From contig JBBRAB010000024.1 in the NCBI GenBank assembly GCA_038207155.1, forward strand, positions 8,638 through 72,637: 64,000 nt of DNA, written 5' to 3'. A program made the position numbers and the translations under genes. How positions within the stretch are numbered: position 1 is the stretch's first letter; every line of letters starts with the position of its first letter. The notes below the pieces were generated by a model that did no database searches, was not told the DNA's origin, and saw only the letters and a program-made list of their open reading frames with translations. Of this stretch, positions 42,601-50,095 are shown one piece after another. This DNA comes from FEN-1139 sp038207155. Lineage in GTDB: Bacteria; Myxococcota_A; Polyangia; Polyangiales; Polyangiaceae.

Positions 42601-42607
42601 CGCTCAC
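36602..42607 (-). CDS. Giant (2001-residue) TPR-like helical repeat protein
   Basis: This is by far the largest gene in the window. The product is almost entirely Leu/Ala/Glu-rich paired helices with TPR-like spacing, for example LERQAEQ-type units and repeated LARLSQAA, LLERRCLMVPESERRALLIELG and LYLGHALTLGVDQLAASALALN segments. There is no signal peptide or membrane span, so it is probably a cytoplasmic scaffold or superhelix. It begins at GTG 42607 with GAGGAGG about 8 bases upstream and heads a three-gene unit. Helical-repeat proteins bind partners along their groove, so the two small co-transcribed proteins are candidate partners. No enzymatic domain is visible. The exact repeat number needs profile analysis. 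Confidence 0.75.
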   Translation of the reverse strand: MSEQEPIVSTLERFQESLERLLAAKDSTKISKLAVSCAASAEPEQRVAILRSAREALALLAAQPPIRYAVDVELLRAQPNDLALARELASGCRATGKARELVAVLDALVTGEAASGGDTLALRALLADLLLHVLGDKARAAEHIAALLMDEGLAVEWLPEAEALARMKPLFKVLAPSMAEVFRRMGRVGEEMSLLQHEVTSARPERLILVRRRLAELKLTVLDDPEGALEQLEALFATSPEDDAGRLSYLHLCQELGQAERALARLSQAAQSLSEPEAKARVGASWGKLAAELGDFAQASDALLLTLATQAADPVLLSAAHQLLTFDGLASRHRRQALLHILRHGSGLERAKAAAELLGTEAAQAEPAGALGVPAAAARALVGDFITLVPHSLCFHAALSQLLESAGDWDALEQELQRARGALEGLSVDDVTIRLALLWCTLGRGEEVSELALSLAANEGLTCLQLEPLAAAVRELELPEAYVAIETRLIHAQPDAASRAARGEALAEYLFTQDDAQAAGCEWLRYAAVALREANAIRESRELYERILQHFPDDLEAAAAAVELAALEGELQAFATGFDILLGHQPARAVGALVELVATQLGEEAVSPLLELVDRALWLPLTDHVELRSSLWRLRLNLLARTSARANAYEDALAAVEHLDEFDGVSGRLERLVTLASLAPAGAPVWSELERAAATAGQPERIPDALVAALLRQREPKSAVELAERLLEQADLLGVDEAVVEKGLRHLLSLAPASRFALDRLSVRLSQAGEVLTLLDFYDQAIAFTSESAELESLVEEAATLARDLRAPAERALSYLTQLARLRPADGKLQQQLGRQYRRLGKLDAWTRWLAARLASGEDFVQPGEFEEFAQLWVAAAAPAGQSCRLGQSGAPELELSGSVERRLLSRLVEQAAVVASLEAQVVLGVRLAELRPEPLSCAAALHAPARLALTELHRVEQARALLESALALSGEQLELLDLLVACLEQSQDSSALAAALLRRAALVSPEAARLDYARASALYEGVLGDRPAAIRSLELQSELEGTGPEVLERLGELCAAEGRYEDVALLLERRCLMVPESERRALLIELGTLRGERLHDARGALRAFAKARDYESVKRLVEMTPAEEQRDLVERCRRLGQRGAEMNQPGAVSLVVWANRRLASLLLNARLSEPSEDRQQTLAADALAMLEEAGKLTDQPESRRELQLDLARLQVEVGGDLPRALTMLSSLLDENSEDAVAELCFSRALALLDPSGAPGQLAAWYLRRAERPRAADAQTCQDFLAAARLLAPLAREAARVESCYRKAGELGSQEALEWLELAYGARGERRLRADALQSLTALLQGESRRRRVVELVDELLELGSTAEARGWLERELAQDYHLELAERLERLDESEGRFVDAARWLARRAELVTDREEVVSLLVRASQLCRRQQPGAPEVRVWLSRAGSLAPDDRSLQLELAEICEADGHLAEARDSLQAILRSLGTSRGHLAASVHQRLSRVMVGLGDEAGAVGELEAAVAAEPNSPELLDELSLLAFRQGNLSLASRMASTSLLIRRRQPRRAPSDLVAPNLVMGLCAERDGDSERAKDCFELARDAALEDEAAARLYLGHALTLGVDQLAASALALNWDSVGSAEQRVSLLRSVHRALHVVPTAALREDLLRRMAELSGLRAELSAKARLELGRLYSELGEREQAERQLEELLVALDAGLEASRELTVGVALQEMTVQSRRKSGLVRLSGAAQAGDLPESVHPALASLWLGLQPPESDPSAAALAFAAELAEHGFLEQALSGAPSERRQELALVSAIALRDLGQAPRASLQLQRALRDLLPEGQAALAWSLRLGIARELAKLGQLTDSLAWYERLLESGENKTPTARLSLLKEQAQLHLSLDQLVEAHEALGLAFRLEPRNCELALEYALVSYDLGYHDAADKACRLLVSQKSGLSESGEGLSSEVRSRAQQQLAFSMLLQGDLIGARRMVGRALDELPSNASAKRLRDSIA

Positions 42608-42982
42608 GCTGCCGCCTCCTCGCCACGGGGGACATCGAGGCTGACTCGACGTCGTGGTATCGAGCAGTGTCTCAGCTTCGCTGGCCAGCGTCGATGGTTG
42701 ATTGCTGTCGGCTGCAACTCTGGGATGTGCTGCGTTGCTCGGCGCCGCAAGCCTGGTTCAGAACTGGTTCAGAGCTGGTTCAGAGCTGGTTCAAAGCGCC
42801 GCCCGCACCCGAGCAGCAGTGACCGCGGAATAATCCAACCGGGCAGAATCAATTCGGCCCAGTGGGCTGACGCTGCCCGCGGTGCCAACTCGGCCCCGCC
42901 GAGTAGCGTTTGGAGCGGCAGTTTCCGCGTCCTTTGATCGGATCGCTGACAGAAGGGCGGAGCTCTGTTATGCCAACGGGGC
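42608..42982. other. Intergenic region with an 11-bp tandem repeat array
   Basis: This 375-base divergent gap separates the giant TPR gene (minus) from xseB (plus). I see no convincing gene. It holds four tandem 11-bp copies at 42753-42796 and a stem ACTCGGC/GCCGAGT (42888-42894 with 42898-42904). Promoters for both flanking genes must lie here but are not obvious by consensus. Confidence 0.55.
42753..42796. repeat. Four tandem copies of an 11-bp unit
   Basis: The unit CTGGTTCAGAG recurs four times head to tail: CTGGTTCAGAA, CTGGTTCAGAG twice, then CTGGTTCAAAG. The 11-bp period is close to one helical turn, so the copies would present the same face of DNA. Its position between divergent promoters suggests a cooperative protein-binding array, though a neutral slippage repeat is possible. 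Confidence 0.75.
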
Positions 42983-43261
42983 GTGGCTAGTCGAAAAACA
43001 CCCCCCACTGGTGACCTAGTGCCAGCCCCCTCAGCGGAGGCTAGCTTCGAGCAGGCCGTCCGGGAACTTGGTGGCATCGTTGAGCAGCTCGAACGGGGGG
43101 ATTTGCCCCTCGAAGCCTCGCTCGAGCTATTCGAGCGGGGGGTGCTGCTCGCCCGACAAGCCCAAGGCCGCCTCGATCACGCTGAAAAGCGCATCGAGCA
43201 ATTGCTCGGCTTTGACGCTCAGGGTACCCCCGAGGTCGCACCGCTGAGCACGGAGCAATGA
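42983..43261 (+). CDS. xseB: Exodeoxyribonuclease VII small subunit
   Basis: XseB binds the XseA catalytic subunit to form exonuclease VII, a single-strand DNA nuclease. The 92-residue product contains the conserved core SFEQAVRELGGIVEQLERGDLPLEASLELFERGVLLARQ, with the LERGD and LE-SL-LFERG positions typical of the family. An extra 18 N-terminal residues (Pro/Thr-rich) are unconserved. The start is GTG at 42983. The usual partner xseA is absent here. The next gene begins 1 base after the stop, so they are likely co-transcribed. Confidence 0.9.
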   Translation: MASRKTPPTGDLVPAPSAEASFEQAVRELGGIVEQLERGDLPLEASLELFERGVLLARQAQGRLDHAEKRIEQLLGFDAQGTPEVAPLSTEQ

Positions 43262-43262
43262 C

Positions 43263-44045
43263 GTGACCCCTCAGCTCGTCGAGACAGCCGCGGTTGTCCT
43301 GATTGGCAATGAGCTGCTGTCGGGTTCGGTCCGCGACGACAATTTGGTCGAGCTGGCTCGAACCCTGCGCGCCCTTGGGATCCAGCTAAAGCGCGGCTAC
43401 ATCGTCCCGGACACGATCGACGCCATCTCCGAGGCGGTTCGCTCCGCGAGCGCGCAGCACGACGTCGTGTTCACGAGCGGTGGAGTCGGTCCGACTCACG
43501 ATGACATCACGGTCGACGGAGTGGCCGCCGCATTTGACGTGCCAGTCGTGGTTTCCGCCGAGCTTTGTGACACCTTTCGCGCGCTCGGAGACGGCAACCT
43601 GACCGACGGGCATCTGCGCATGGCGCGCATGCCGAGCAGCGCCTGTCTGCTCACCCTCCCGCATCTCCTCTGGCCCACCATCGTGATGCACAACGTCTGG
43701 ATCCTACCCGGCGTTCCCACCATCTTTCGTAGCAAGCTGGAGATGGTGCGCGAGTACCTGCGGGGCCCGCGGCCATTTTTTCACGCCAGCGTCTGTTGTC
43801 GTTCAGACGAGCTTGTTCTCAAGCACGCCATCGATCGCATCGTCTCAGAATACTGTGACGTCCAGATCGGCTCGTACCCGCAGTGGCCCGCTGGGGAATT
43901 CTCCACCAAGCTGACGTTCGACGCGACCAGCGAAGAACGCGTGGTGCTCGCCTACCACGCGTTCCTGGAGCTGCTGCCCGAGGGCGAGATCATCAAGCGC
44001 ACCGAAGCCGCCGCTGCGCGAGAGGGCGATTCAGGCGCGAGTTAG
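43263..44045 (+). CDS. CinA/MoaB-type molybdopterin-binding domain protein
   Basis: The 260-residue product is a stand-alone CinA N-terminal (MoaB/MogA-like) domain. Landmarks are AVVLIGNELLSGSVRDDN, the signature FTSGGVGPTHDDITVDGVA, and NVWILPGVPTIFRSKLEM. The usual C-terminal CinA amidase domain (NMN deamidase, PncC) is missing, although the last 100 residues form an extra domain typical of this subfamily. Bacterial members are called competence/damage-inducible protein A, but the substrate is unproven. The start is GTG at 43263, 1 base after xseB. The stop overlaps the convergent GH8 gene by 4 bases. Confidence 0.82.
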   Translation: MTPQLVETAAVVLIGNELLSGSVRDDNLVELARTLRALGIQLKRGYIVPDTIDAISEAVRSASAQHDVVFTSGGVGPTHDDITVDGVAAAFDVPVVVSAELCDTFRALGDGNLTDGHLRMARMPSSACLLTLPHLLWPTIVMHNVWILPGVPTIFRSKLEMVREYLRGPRPFFHASVCCRSDELVLKHAIDRIVSEYCDVQIGSYPQWPAGEFSTKLTFDATSEERVVLAYHAFLELLPEGEIIKRTEAAAAREGDSGAS

Positions 44046-45671
44046 AAGCAGCCGGGCGTGAGCTGCCCAGACATGGTCGCGAGGTACAGAGCCGAGAGCG
44101 AGGCGTTGAAGTAGCCCGTCACCTCGCCCCCCGTCATGCCCGCGACGTGCTGACCAAAACCATTGGCCATGCTCTGCGCGTTCGCCATGGAGGCCACGGC
44201 AAACGCTCCAGTGAACACGGCATTGTGGAAGCCCCCGACCTGCGCACCGTCGACGTAATACCCGTCTTTGATGTTCGCGATGCCTTTGCCGTTGGCAAAA
44301 TTCGAGGTGCGCGAGGCGTAGTCCTTAGCGAGCGACTGATTCCACCAGAGGTAGTCGAGACCGACGCGCCAGGGCGTGCGGGCAGCATCGTAGCCGTAGT
44401 AGTCGCTCGTTCCCTTGCTGCAGGTGTGGCCTACCACCGTGAGCCAATCACCGACCAGCCCGGTCGTCGCGTTGTCGGCGAGATCGAGGTAGTAGTAAGT
44501 GTCGTTGGCGGCGGCGTTCCAGAAGGTTGCCTGGGCAGGCACCTGTTGCGCGAACGCGCGGTAGTAGGCCGGCGAGAGGTAGGACGGGTTGACGCATTGC
44601 TCGTTACCCCAGGAATCACCTGCGATCACCATGTGCCGAGTCGTATCCGGCACGAACAAGCGCGCTTGAATCAGATTGATCAGCGTCGTGGCTGAGGCGC
44701 CGTAGCCCTGACCGGACCAGGCGCAATCGGCCATCACGAGCGCCATCGCCATATCGAGATCGGCATCTGCAGCGCTGCCATGACCGTCACCTGCGGTGGT
44801 TCCGCAACCGTTGACCTTCCAATCCATCAATCCAACCGGATCCTTGTGGGCTTGCGCGTAGGCCCAAAATCCGTCGAAGGTGGCGCGGTCCTGCCAAGTC
44901 GCCGCCAGGATCATGCCGTAGGCGATGCCCTCAGAGACGGTCAGGTTCGCGGTGTCCCAGCGCACACGCAGCTGGCCACCGCCGCAGGACTCCAGCAACT
45001 GCGTCTTCCAGGAGTCGTACGCGCTCTTGGCGATGGCCGAAGTCACGCCCGCTGGGAAGTACCCGTAGAGACCGGAGGGCGTGCCACCACCGCCGCCACC
45101 CGCGGTGACAAATGATAGATCATCCAGGGTGAAATCGAACTTGGTGGGATCGACGGCCTGGATTTGGATCTTGTAGATCTCAGAGCAGCTAAAGGCCTTC
45201 TTCGCGCCCCAACCCTGCTGCGTGAGCATATCCCAAGTGATCGTGGTCGTGCCGGGCGCCAGCTTGATCCCGAAGTCGTCCGTCTCCGCGGTGGGCGGGG
45301 TGGAGACCTTGAGTCGCACCGCGCTGCCACTGAGCGTCACCTTCAGACCGTCAAATGCGCAGGCGTTGTAACCTGCAGCGCAGATCGCCTTCTCGCCCGC
45401 CATAAAGTCAAAGCCGAGACCGGCGACGCCCTGAGAAGCGGCGCGAGTGGCCCCCGTTCCAACGGCATGGGCGACTCCGCCCGTCCAGCTGATGGCCCCG
45501 GCGGCGCTTACCGCAGGCGCCGTGAACTTCACCGTCTTGTCGCCGTAGCTGTACCAGAAGCCAAGGCGATTCTCGGCGGTTGAGATCCGGTTGTCGCTAT
45601 CGACGAAATCGTCGATGAGCGGGGTGATGCCCTTGGCAACGCAGTCGCCCACGATCGGCGCGCCACCCGTA

Positions 45672-45834
45672 CCGCCGGTAGAAGTGCCGCCCGTACCGAC
45701 GCCGCCCGTCGAGGTGCCGCCCGTACCGACGCCGCCCGTCGAGGTGCCGCCCGTACCGACGCCGCCCGTACCGACGCCGCCCGTACCGACGCCGCCTCGA
45801 GGTGCCGCCCGTACCGACGCCGCCCGTCCCGGGC
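45672..45834 (-). repeat. 15-bp tandem repeat encoding a Gly/Thr/Val/Ser linker
   Basis: Eleven units of 15 bp run head to tail inside the GH8 gene, alternating CCGCCCGTACCGACG and CCGCCCGTCGAGGTG on the plus strand. They encode GTGGV and GTGGTS-type linker on the minus strand. One unit at 45792-45804 is only 13 bp and breaks the reading frame. Such arrays expand and contract by slippage. Confidence 0.85.
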
Positions 45835-46449
45835 GCACCGCCAGTGCCACCGCCGTCGCCGCCGATGATCAACTCAACATTGTCGATCGCGAAATCAAAC
45901 GAAGTCGGATCCAAGGCCTGCCATTGGATCGCGGACACCTTGGAACAGTCCCAGGTCTTCGCGGTGCCCCAGCTCGGATCCGAGGCGAGCATCGACCAGG
46001 GAATGACGTGGGTTCCCGGTGTCAGAACATCGACACCAAGGTCGTTGAAATTTTCGACGTTAGGCGTGCGTACCTTGAGGCGAACAGCGTTGCCACTTAA
46101 GGTGAACGTGATGCCCGTGTAAGCGCAGAGATCGTAGGGCTGGTCCTTCGGCATCAGATTGAACCCGATGCCGGCGTAGCCGTAGTTGTCCTTGACGTTC
46201 GGAAAACCGGAGCCCGTGGTGCGCGCTTCGCAGCTCCCCGTGCCGTCCGACTTCATGACGAACGGGGCTGCCGTGCCCCCACAGATCGCGGCCGGAGGCA
46301 CCTGCGTTCCGTCGAGTGTGATCGCGGCTTCACAGTTGCTGTTGTACGAGTACCAGTAGCCTTCGCGACCCGCAGCCAGATTGATGGCGTTGTCGCAGTC
46401 GTTCATGTTGTCGAGGATCGACGGGGCTTGAGGCGGAGTGCCGCCAGTA

Positions 46450-46569
46450 CCGCCCGTTGCAGTACCGCCCGTTGCATTGCCTCCAGTGCCAACACCGCCG
46501 GTTGCACTGCCGCCCGTTGCACTGCCGCCCGTTGCGCTGCCGTCCGTTGCGCTGCCGCCGGTGCCACAT
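46450..46569 (-). repeat. Second 15-bp repeat array in the same GH8 gene
   Basis: About eight degenerate units of CCGCCCGTTGCACTG (plus strand) encode a Gly-Ser-Ala-Thr-Gly linker after the lipoprotein signal. A G run on the coding strand at 46564-46565 appears one base short, which shifts the downstream frame. Confidence 0.75.
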
Positions 46570-46935
46570 AGCCACCTGTGTTCAGTCCGCCTCCCACTCC
46601 CTCTCCACCAGTGCCCGAAGTGCGTCCGACGATGGTCTGTTCACCATCACCGCCGCAGCCGATCAGCAGCGTGGTTCCAAAGAGCGTGGCCGACGTGAGT
46701 CTTTTCCAAGTAAGTGCCATGACGAGCCTCCAGGTCTGGCGAATTATCCCCCCTCAGCTTGGGGCTATCGACCTCGGTTTGGTGGTGAATCGTGGAAAAT
46801 CCGGGCGCGATGCAGCTACACCGAACTATTCCAACGTCATCCCTCGAATTGGCGCCAAACGCCCACAATCTAGCATCCTGCTCGCTCGTTTGCGCTTACG
46901 CGCGTGGACCGATGAAGACGCCAAGGCGCCGCGCG

Positions 46936-47763
46936 TCAGCGCGCTGAGCGAGGTTTTCGCACGAGCTCGGCGATGCGACGCAGCTCGGCTGGTCGCGCCT
47001 CCCCGAGCTCCCGAGCGAGGCGCAATTGCGCGGCGACCGCCGCGCGATAGAGCGCCTGCTCACCGGGTGGACGCCCTGCGAGCGCCTTGAGATGCCGCTC
47101 AATCGTGCTGGCGTCACCACGCCGCACAGGACCAGTCAGGGCCCTAAGACTCCCCTGACGAGCGACGTTATTCACGACGGATTGGGCGAGTGGCACCAGC
47201 AATCGTTCGAGTTCATCGCCGGGGACGCCTGCTTCGGCAAGCAGTGAGCTGGACGTATCAAACAGGGCCACCAGACCATTGGCGAGCAAGGCCGCAGCCG
47301 CATGATAGAGCTGACGGTCCACGCCGTGGCCGTCCACAAAACGCGCACCGAGGCGCCGCGCGAGTCGCTTGAGGCGCACGACAACGGGTCCCTGACCCTC
47401 GACGAGCAACGATGCGCCTTCAAACGAAGCGCCACCGGCAGCGGTGATGCTCAACAGAGGATGCGCTTGTGCGATACCGCTGCAGAACGGTCGCAACGGA
47501 GCGAGCAGCTCGAAACTCTGCACGCCGGAGACATGTGCCACCCCCACCGCCTCAATGCGCCAGGCCTCCGTGGCGAGGCGAGCAACAACGTCCGGGAGCT
47601 GACTGTCACGCACGCACAGCAGCAGTAGCCCAGGTGCAAACGCCTGCTTGGGCCAACTGCGTCGCGCCGCGCGCAGGGTGCAGTCCTCACCCAAGGCACG
47701 CGCCAAGGCACGACCGACCTGACCGGCTCCGAGCAGCGTCACGTGCAGCGGTAAAGTGCCCAT
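46936..47763 (-). CDS. Rossmann-fold protein with DUF2520 domain
   Basis: From ATG 47763 the product is 275 residues. An N-terminal NAD(P)-binding Rossmann motif (LHVTLLGAGQVGRALARAL) is followed by a C-terminal helical DUF2520-type domain with QLYHAAAALLANGLVALFD. This domain pair is common in bacteria and related to pyrroline-5-carboxylate or 6-phosphogluconate dehydrogenases, but the substrate is unknown. It overlaps the end of nadD by 25 bases, so the genes are co-transcribed. An upstream in-frame start is less likely because the Rossmann motif would begin late. Confidence 0.8.
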   Translation of the reverse strand: MGTLPLHVTLLGAGQVGRALARALGEDCTLRAARRSWPKQAFAPGLLLLCVRDSQLPDVVARLATEAWRIEAVGVAHVSGVQSFELLAPLRPFCSGIAQAHPLLSITAAGGASFEGASLLVEGQGPVVVRLKRLARRLGARFVDGHGVDRQLYHAAAALLANGLVALFDTSSSLLAEAGVPGDELERLLVPLAQSVVNNVARQGSLRALTGPVRRGDASTIERHLKALAGRPPGEQALYRAAVAAQLRLARELGEARPAELRRIAELVRKPRSAR

Positions 47764-48353
47764 GTTTTTATGCTCTCCAGAACCTCGGGGGACAGAACGG
47801 AGCACAGCCACGCTTGCTGCTCAGCGCCTCGCGGCTCGCGCAGCGCGCGACGCACCTGCGTCGAAGACAGTTCTGGCAGCACAGGTACGGGCGCCTCCAG
47901 ATGAGGATGCCCGGCTCGACCAAGCACTTGCAACGGTGCGAGCTGCATCACGCGTTCAAAGCGATGCCAGCGCGGAATCTCTGCCAGCACATCCGACCCC
48001 ACCACCAGACGAAGCTCAGCTGTGGGACAGAGCTCGCGCAGGGCCTCCACGGTGTTAAGGGTGTAGCTCGGTCTGGGTAGGTTGGCTTCGAGCGTCGTGA
48101 CTACGACCCCGTCGGAGTGCTCGAATGCCTGTCGACACAGCTCGACCCGCTGCGCAAACGGCGTCAGGCGTTTGTCGAAGGCATGCTCGAAGACGGGCAC
48201 GACGACGATCCGGTCGTAGCCAAGGATCGACCGGAGGTAAGCGACTGCCAACAGATGGGAGAGGTGCGGCGGATCAAAGCTGCCACCAAACACGGCCACT
48301 CGACGGGCGTGACTCAGGGCTTGGGTTAACTCGACGTCCATAGCGCGGCTCAT
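47739..48353 (-). CDS. nadD: Nicotinate-nucleotide adenylyltransferase
   Basis: NadD joins nicotinate mononucleotide and ATP to deamido-NAD, the penultimate step of NAD synthesis. The nucleotidyltransferase signature GGSFDPPHLSH is at residues 23-33. The C-terminal LSSTQVRRAL matches the (I/L)SST-x-(I/V)R motif. The length of 204 residues is typical. The ATG overlaps the ccmB stop by ATGA; an internal ATG at 48341 is a less likely start. It overlaps the downstream DUF2520 gene by 25 bases. Confidence 0.93.
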   Translation of the reverse strand: MSRAMDVELTQALSHARRVAVFGGSFDPPHLSHLLAVAYLRSILGYDRIVVVPVFEHAFDKRLTPFAQRVELCRQAFEHSDGVVVTTLEANLPRPSYTLNTVEALRELCPTAELRLVVGSDVLAEIPRWHRFERVMQLAPLQVLGRAGHPHLEAPVPVLPELSSTQVRRALREPRGAEQQAWLCSVLSPEVLESIKTWALYRCT

Positions 48354-49063
48354 CCGTCTAGCAGCAGTCCAAAGAGTAAGAGTCCCCCCGCGACGAACAC
48401 GGCATCAAACAGCACGAGCACTGTCAAATAACCGCCGAGCTCGGACAGGGGCATGCCCCCGAGCAGCTCACGCGTCGCCACGGTCGCAGCGAGCAGCGAG
48501 GGAGCCAGCAGTGGAAACAAGACCACCGCGAGCACAAGCTCGCGCGCCCGCGAGCGAACCGTCATCGCACCAAAGAGGGTGCCGGTGGCGGCGATCCCGG
48601 GCAGGGCGAGTAGGGACACGAGCAACAGAGGGCCCCCCATCGACCAGAGATCGAGGGAGAAAAACAGGGCGCTGAGCGGCAGCACGACGCACTGCACGAC
48701 CCCGAGAAACAGCAGCAGACTGAGCGTCTTGCCTGCAAACAGTGCGCTGCGCCGCAGCGGTGTCGTCATCAGCGCGTTGAAAGCGCCATCCTGACGCTCG
48801 CGTTGCCAGGACCGCGAGAGCGCGAGCACGGCGGAAAACGCGATCGTGAGCCAGAGCGAACCGGCAGCCACCCAGCGTCGACCCGTGGGCCCCCCCTGAA
48901 ACGCGAGCGAGGACAGCAGCACGACGAGAGCGGCAAAAAAGGCGCTCGTCGTGGTGACCTCTCCTGAGCGCGCCTCGATGCGCAGATCCTTGCTCGCGAT
49001 CAACCAGGCCTGGCGGAGCCAGCTAGGAGGGCGGCGAGCGGGAGGGGGCGGGCCTTCGGTCAC
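48350..49063 (-). CDS. ccmB: Heme ABC exporter subunit CcmB
   Basis: CcmB is the membrane subunit of the CcmABC transporter used in cytochrome c maturation. The 237-residue product from GTG 49063 has about six membrane helices. Its typical segments are IASKDLRIEARSGEVTTTSAFFAALVVL, RQDGAFNALMTTPLRRSALFAGKTL and GTLFGAMTVRSRARELVLAVVLFPLLAPSL. The ABC subunit CcmA and CcmC are not in the window, so the cluster is split. It would serve the c-type cytochromes of the cbb3 oxidase described above. The open frame extends upstream but without homology. Confidence 0.88.
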   Translation of the reverse strand: MTEGPPPPARRPPSWLRQAWLIASKDLRIEARSGEVTTTSAFFAALVVLLSSLAFQGGPTGRRWVAAGSLWLTIAFSAVLALSRSWQRERQDGAFNALMTTPLRRSALFAGKTLSLLLFLGVVQCVVLPLSALFFSLDLWSMGGPLLLVSLLALPGIAATGTLFGAMTVRSRARELVLAVVLFPLLAPSLLAATVATRELLGGMPLSELGGYLTVLVLFDAVFVAGGLLLFGLLLDG

Positions 49064-49102
49064 GATGCGCGATGTTAGACGCCCTTGACGAGCGGAGCTA
49101 GC

Positions 49103-49630
49103 ATGCGCGCCATGGCAGACGCCCGAATCGAACATGTCTTCGAGTGTAGTGCAGCGACGTTCTGGGAGAAGGTTGTGTTCAAGGAGGACTTCAACCGCAG
49201 AATGTTCTTGGAACACCTGCATTTTCCCGCCTGGCGCGTCACGAGCGAACAGGACCGCCCCGAGGCGTTGATTCGCACGATTGAGGTCACCCCCGCCGTC
49301 GGTGACCTCCCAGGTGCCCTCAAGGCCCTGGTGGGCGACGGGATCGGTTACCGCGAGGAAGGGCGCTTCGACAAGGCCCAGAAAAAGTACACCGTGCGCG
49401 CCATTCCCAACAAGATGGCGGACAAGGTCATGATCCTGGGTGAGATGACGGCCACCGATCTCGGTCCAGGGCGCTGCCGACGGACCTTCACGGTCAAAGT
49501 CGAAGCCAAGATTTTTGCGGTCGGATCGGTGCTGGAGAAACGCCTGATCGCGGACATGGAAGCCAGCTACGCCGCCGGCGCCGTGTTCACCGCGCGCTAC
49601 CTGGAAGAGAACGGCCTGCGCGGGACCTGA
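49103..49630 (+). CDS. DUF2505-like START-fold protein
   Basis: The product (175 residues from ATG 49103, with GGAG 5 bases upstream) resembles DUF2505, a START/SRPBCC-like lipid- or ligand-binding fold. Segments include IEHVFECSAATFWEKVVFKEDFNRRMFLE at the start and VGSVLEKRLIADMEASYAAGAVFTARYL at the end. No signal peptide is seen. It is divergent from ccmB and convergent with the following small gene. The ligand is unknown. Confidence 0.75.
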   Translation: MRAMADARIEHVFECSAATFWEKVVFKEDFNRRMFLEHLHFPAWRVTSEQDRPEALIRTIEVTPAVGDLPGALKALVGDGIGYREEGRFDKAQKKYTVRAIPNKMADKVMILGEMTATDLGPGRCRRTFTVKVEAKIFAVGSVLEKRLIADMEASYAAGAVFTARYLEENGLRGT

Positions 49631-49662
49631 CCTCGAAGACTCAGACCAACAAAACGACCAAT

Positions 49663-49691
49663 GGCGCGTCGAGAAAGACTCTCGGCGCGCC
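49663..49691. terminator. Bidirectional terminator
   Basis: GGCGCGTCGAGA (49663-49674) pairs with TCTCGGCGCGCC (49680-49691), 12 bp with one G-U pair and a 5-base loop. It lies between two convergent genes, 33 bases after the DUF2505-like stop. Confidence 0.7.
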
Positions 49692-49726
49692 GTCTGGTGG
49701 CTCTGTGAAGGGGTGCTGCGAAGAGC

Positions 49727-50095
49727 TTACTTGGCGGCAGCGGCCACGAGCGCGGCTTTGGCCTGCTTGGCCTTTTTCGCCATCGCCGCGTGCACGTCAA
49801 GCAGACGCGGTAGCGGGTAGGCTGCGAGGCCTGCCTTGTAGCCAGCGTCCTTGGTGCGCTGAGCTAGCTCGGCAATGCTGTCGATCAGGCTGCTGCGGGT
49901 GCCAAACTGCGACTTGGCAAACGCGAGCTTGTCGTGCATCCGAACGAGCTTGGCGTTCGAAACCCGAGCAATACCCTTGAGGTCGCTCACGCGGTCTAGC
50001 CAAAGCTCGGGGGTAGCGAGCGCCTGGACGGCGGCGACGAGCTTCTCTTTGGACTCAAACCGATCCTTCACGGTCGCAAGCGGCGTCTTCTTCAT
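49727..50095 (-). CDS. Small basic alpha-helical protein of unknown function
   Basis: The 122-residue product from ATG 50095 (GGAGA about 8 bases upstream) is Lys/Ala-rich and helical. It ends AKKAKQAKAALVAAAAK. The Lys/Ala-rich tail is reminiscent of histone H1-like or DNA-associated proteins, but there is no firm family match. The frame extends much further upstream, but that part lies in the gltX leader and has no ribosome-binding site. Confidence 0.65.
   Translation of the reverse strand: MKKTPLATVKDRFESKEKLVAAVQALATPELWLDRVSDLKGIARVSNAKLVRMHDKLAFAKSQFGTRSSLIDSIAELAQRTKDAGYKAGLAAYPLPRLLDVHAAMAKKAKQAKAALVAAAAK

Larger units (their letters stand above)
44042..46720 (-). pseudogene. Glycoside hydrolase family 8 lipoprotein gene with two frameshifts
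   Basis: A single ancestral gene seems to span this interval. It starts at ATG 46720 (GGAGG 6 bases upstream) with a lipoprotein signal (LFGTTLLIGC), then a Thr-Gly-Gly linker. Next come a beta-sandwich, carbohydrate-binding-like domain (GREGYWYSYNSNCEAAI), a second Gly-rich linker, a related domain (LGFWYSYGDKTVKF), and a C-terminal GH8 catalytic domain (LTVSEGIAYGMILAATWQD, AADADLDMAMALVMADCAW). GH8 enzymes are inverting endoglucanases, chitosanases or xylanases. The frame breaks twice, both times in linker repeats: about 46564-46565, where one extra base restores frame, and 45796-45797, where a 15-bp unit has lost 2 bp. Open segments are 46720-46403, 46406-45597 and 45850-44042. It may be a true pseudogene, a phase-variable gene or a sequencing error. 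Confidence 0.8.

Noticed and set aside
45672..45834. Regularly repeated 15-bp units resembling a CRISPR-like array
   Set aside because: There are no unique spacers, the unit is a multiple of three, and it encodes a Gly/Thr linker inside the GH8 gene.
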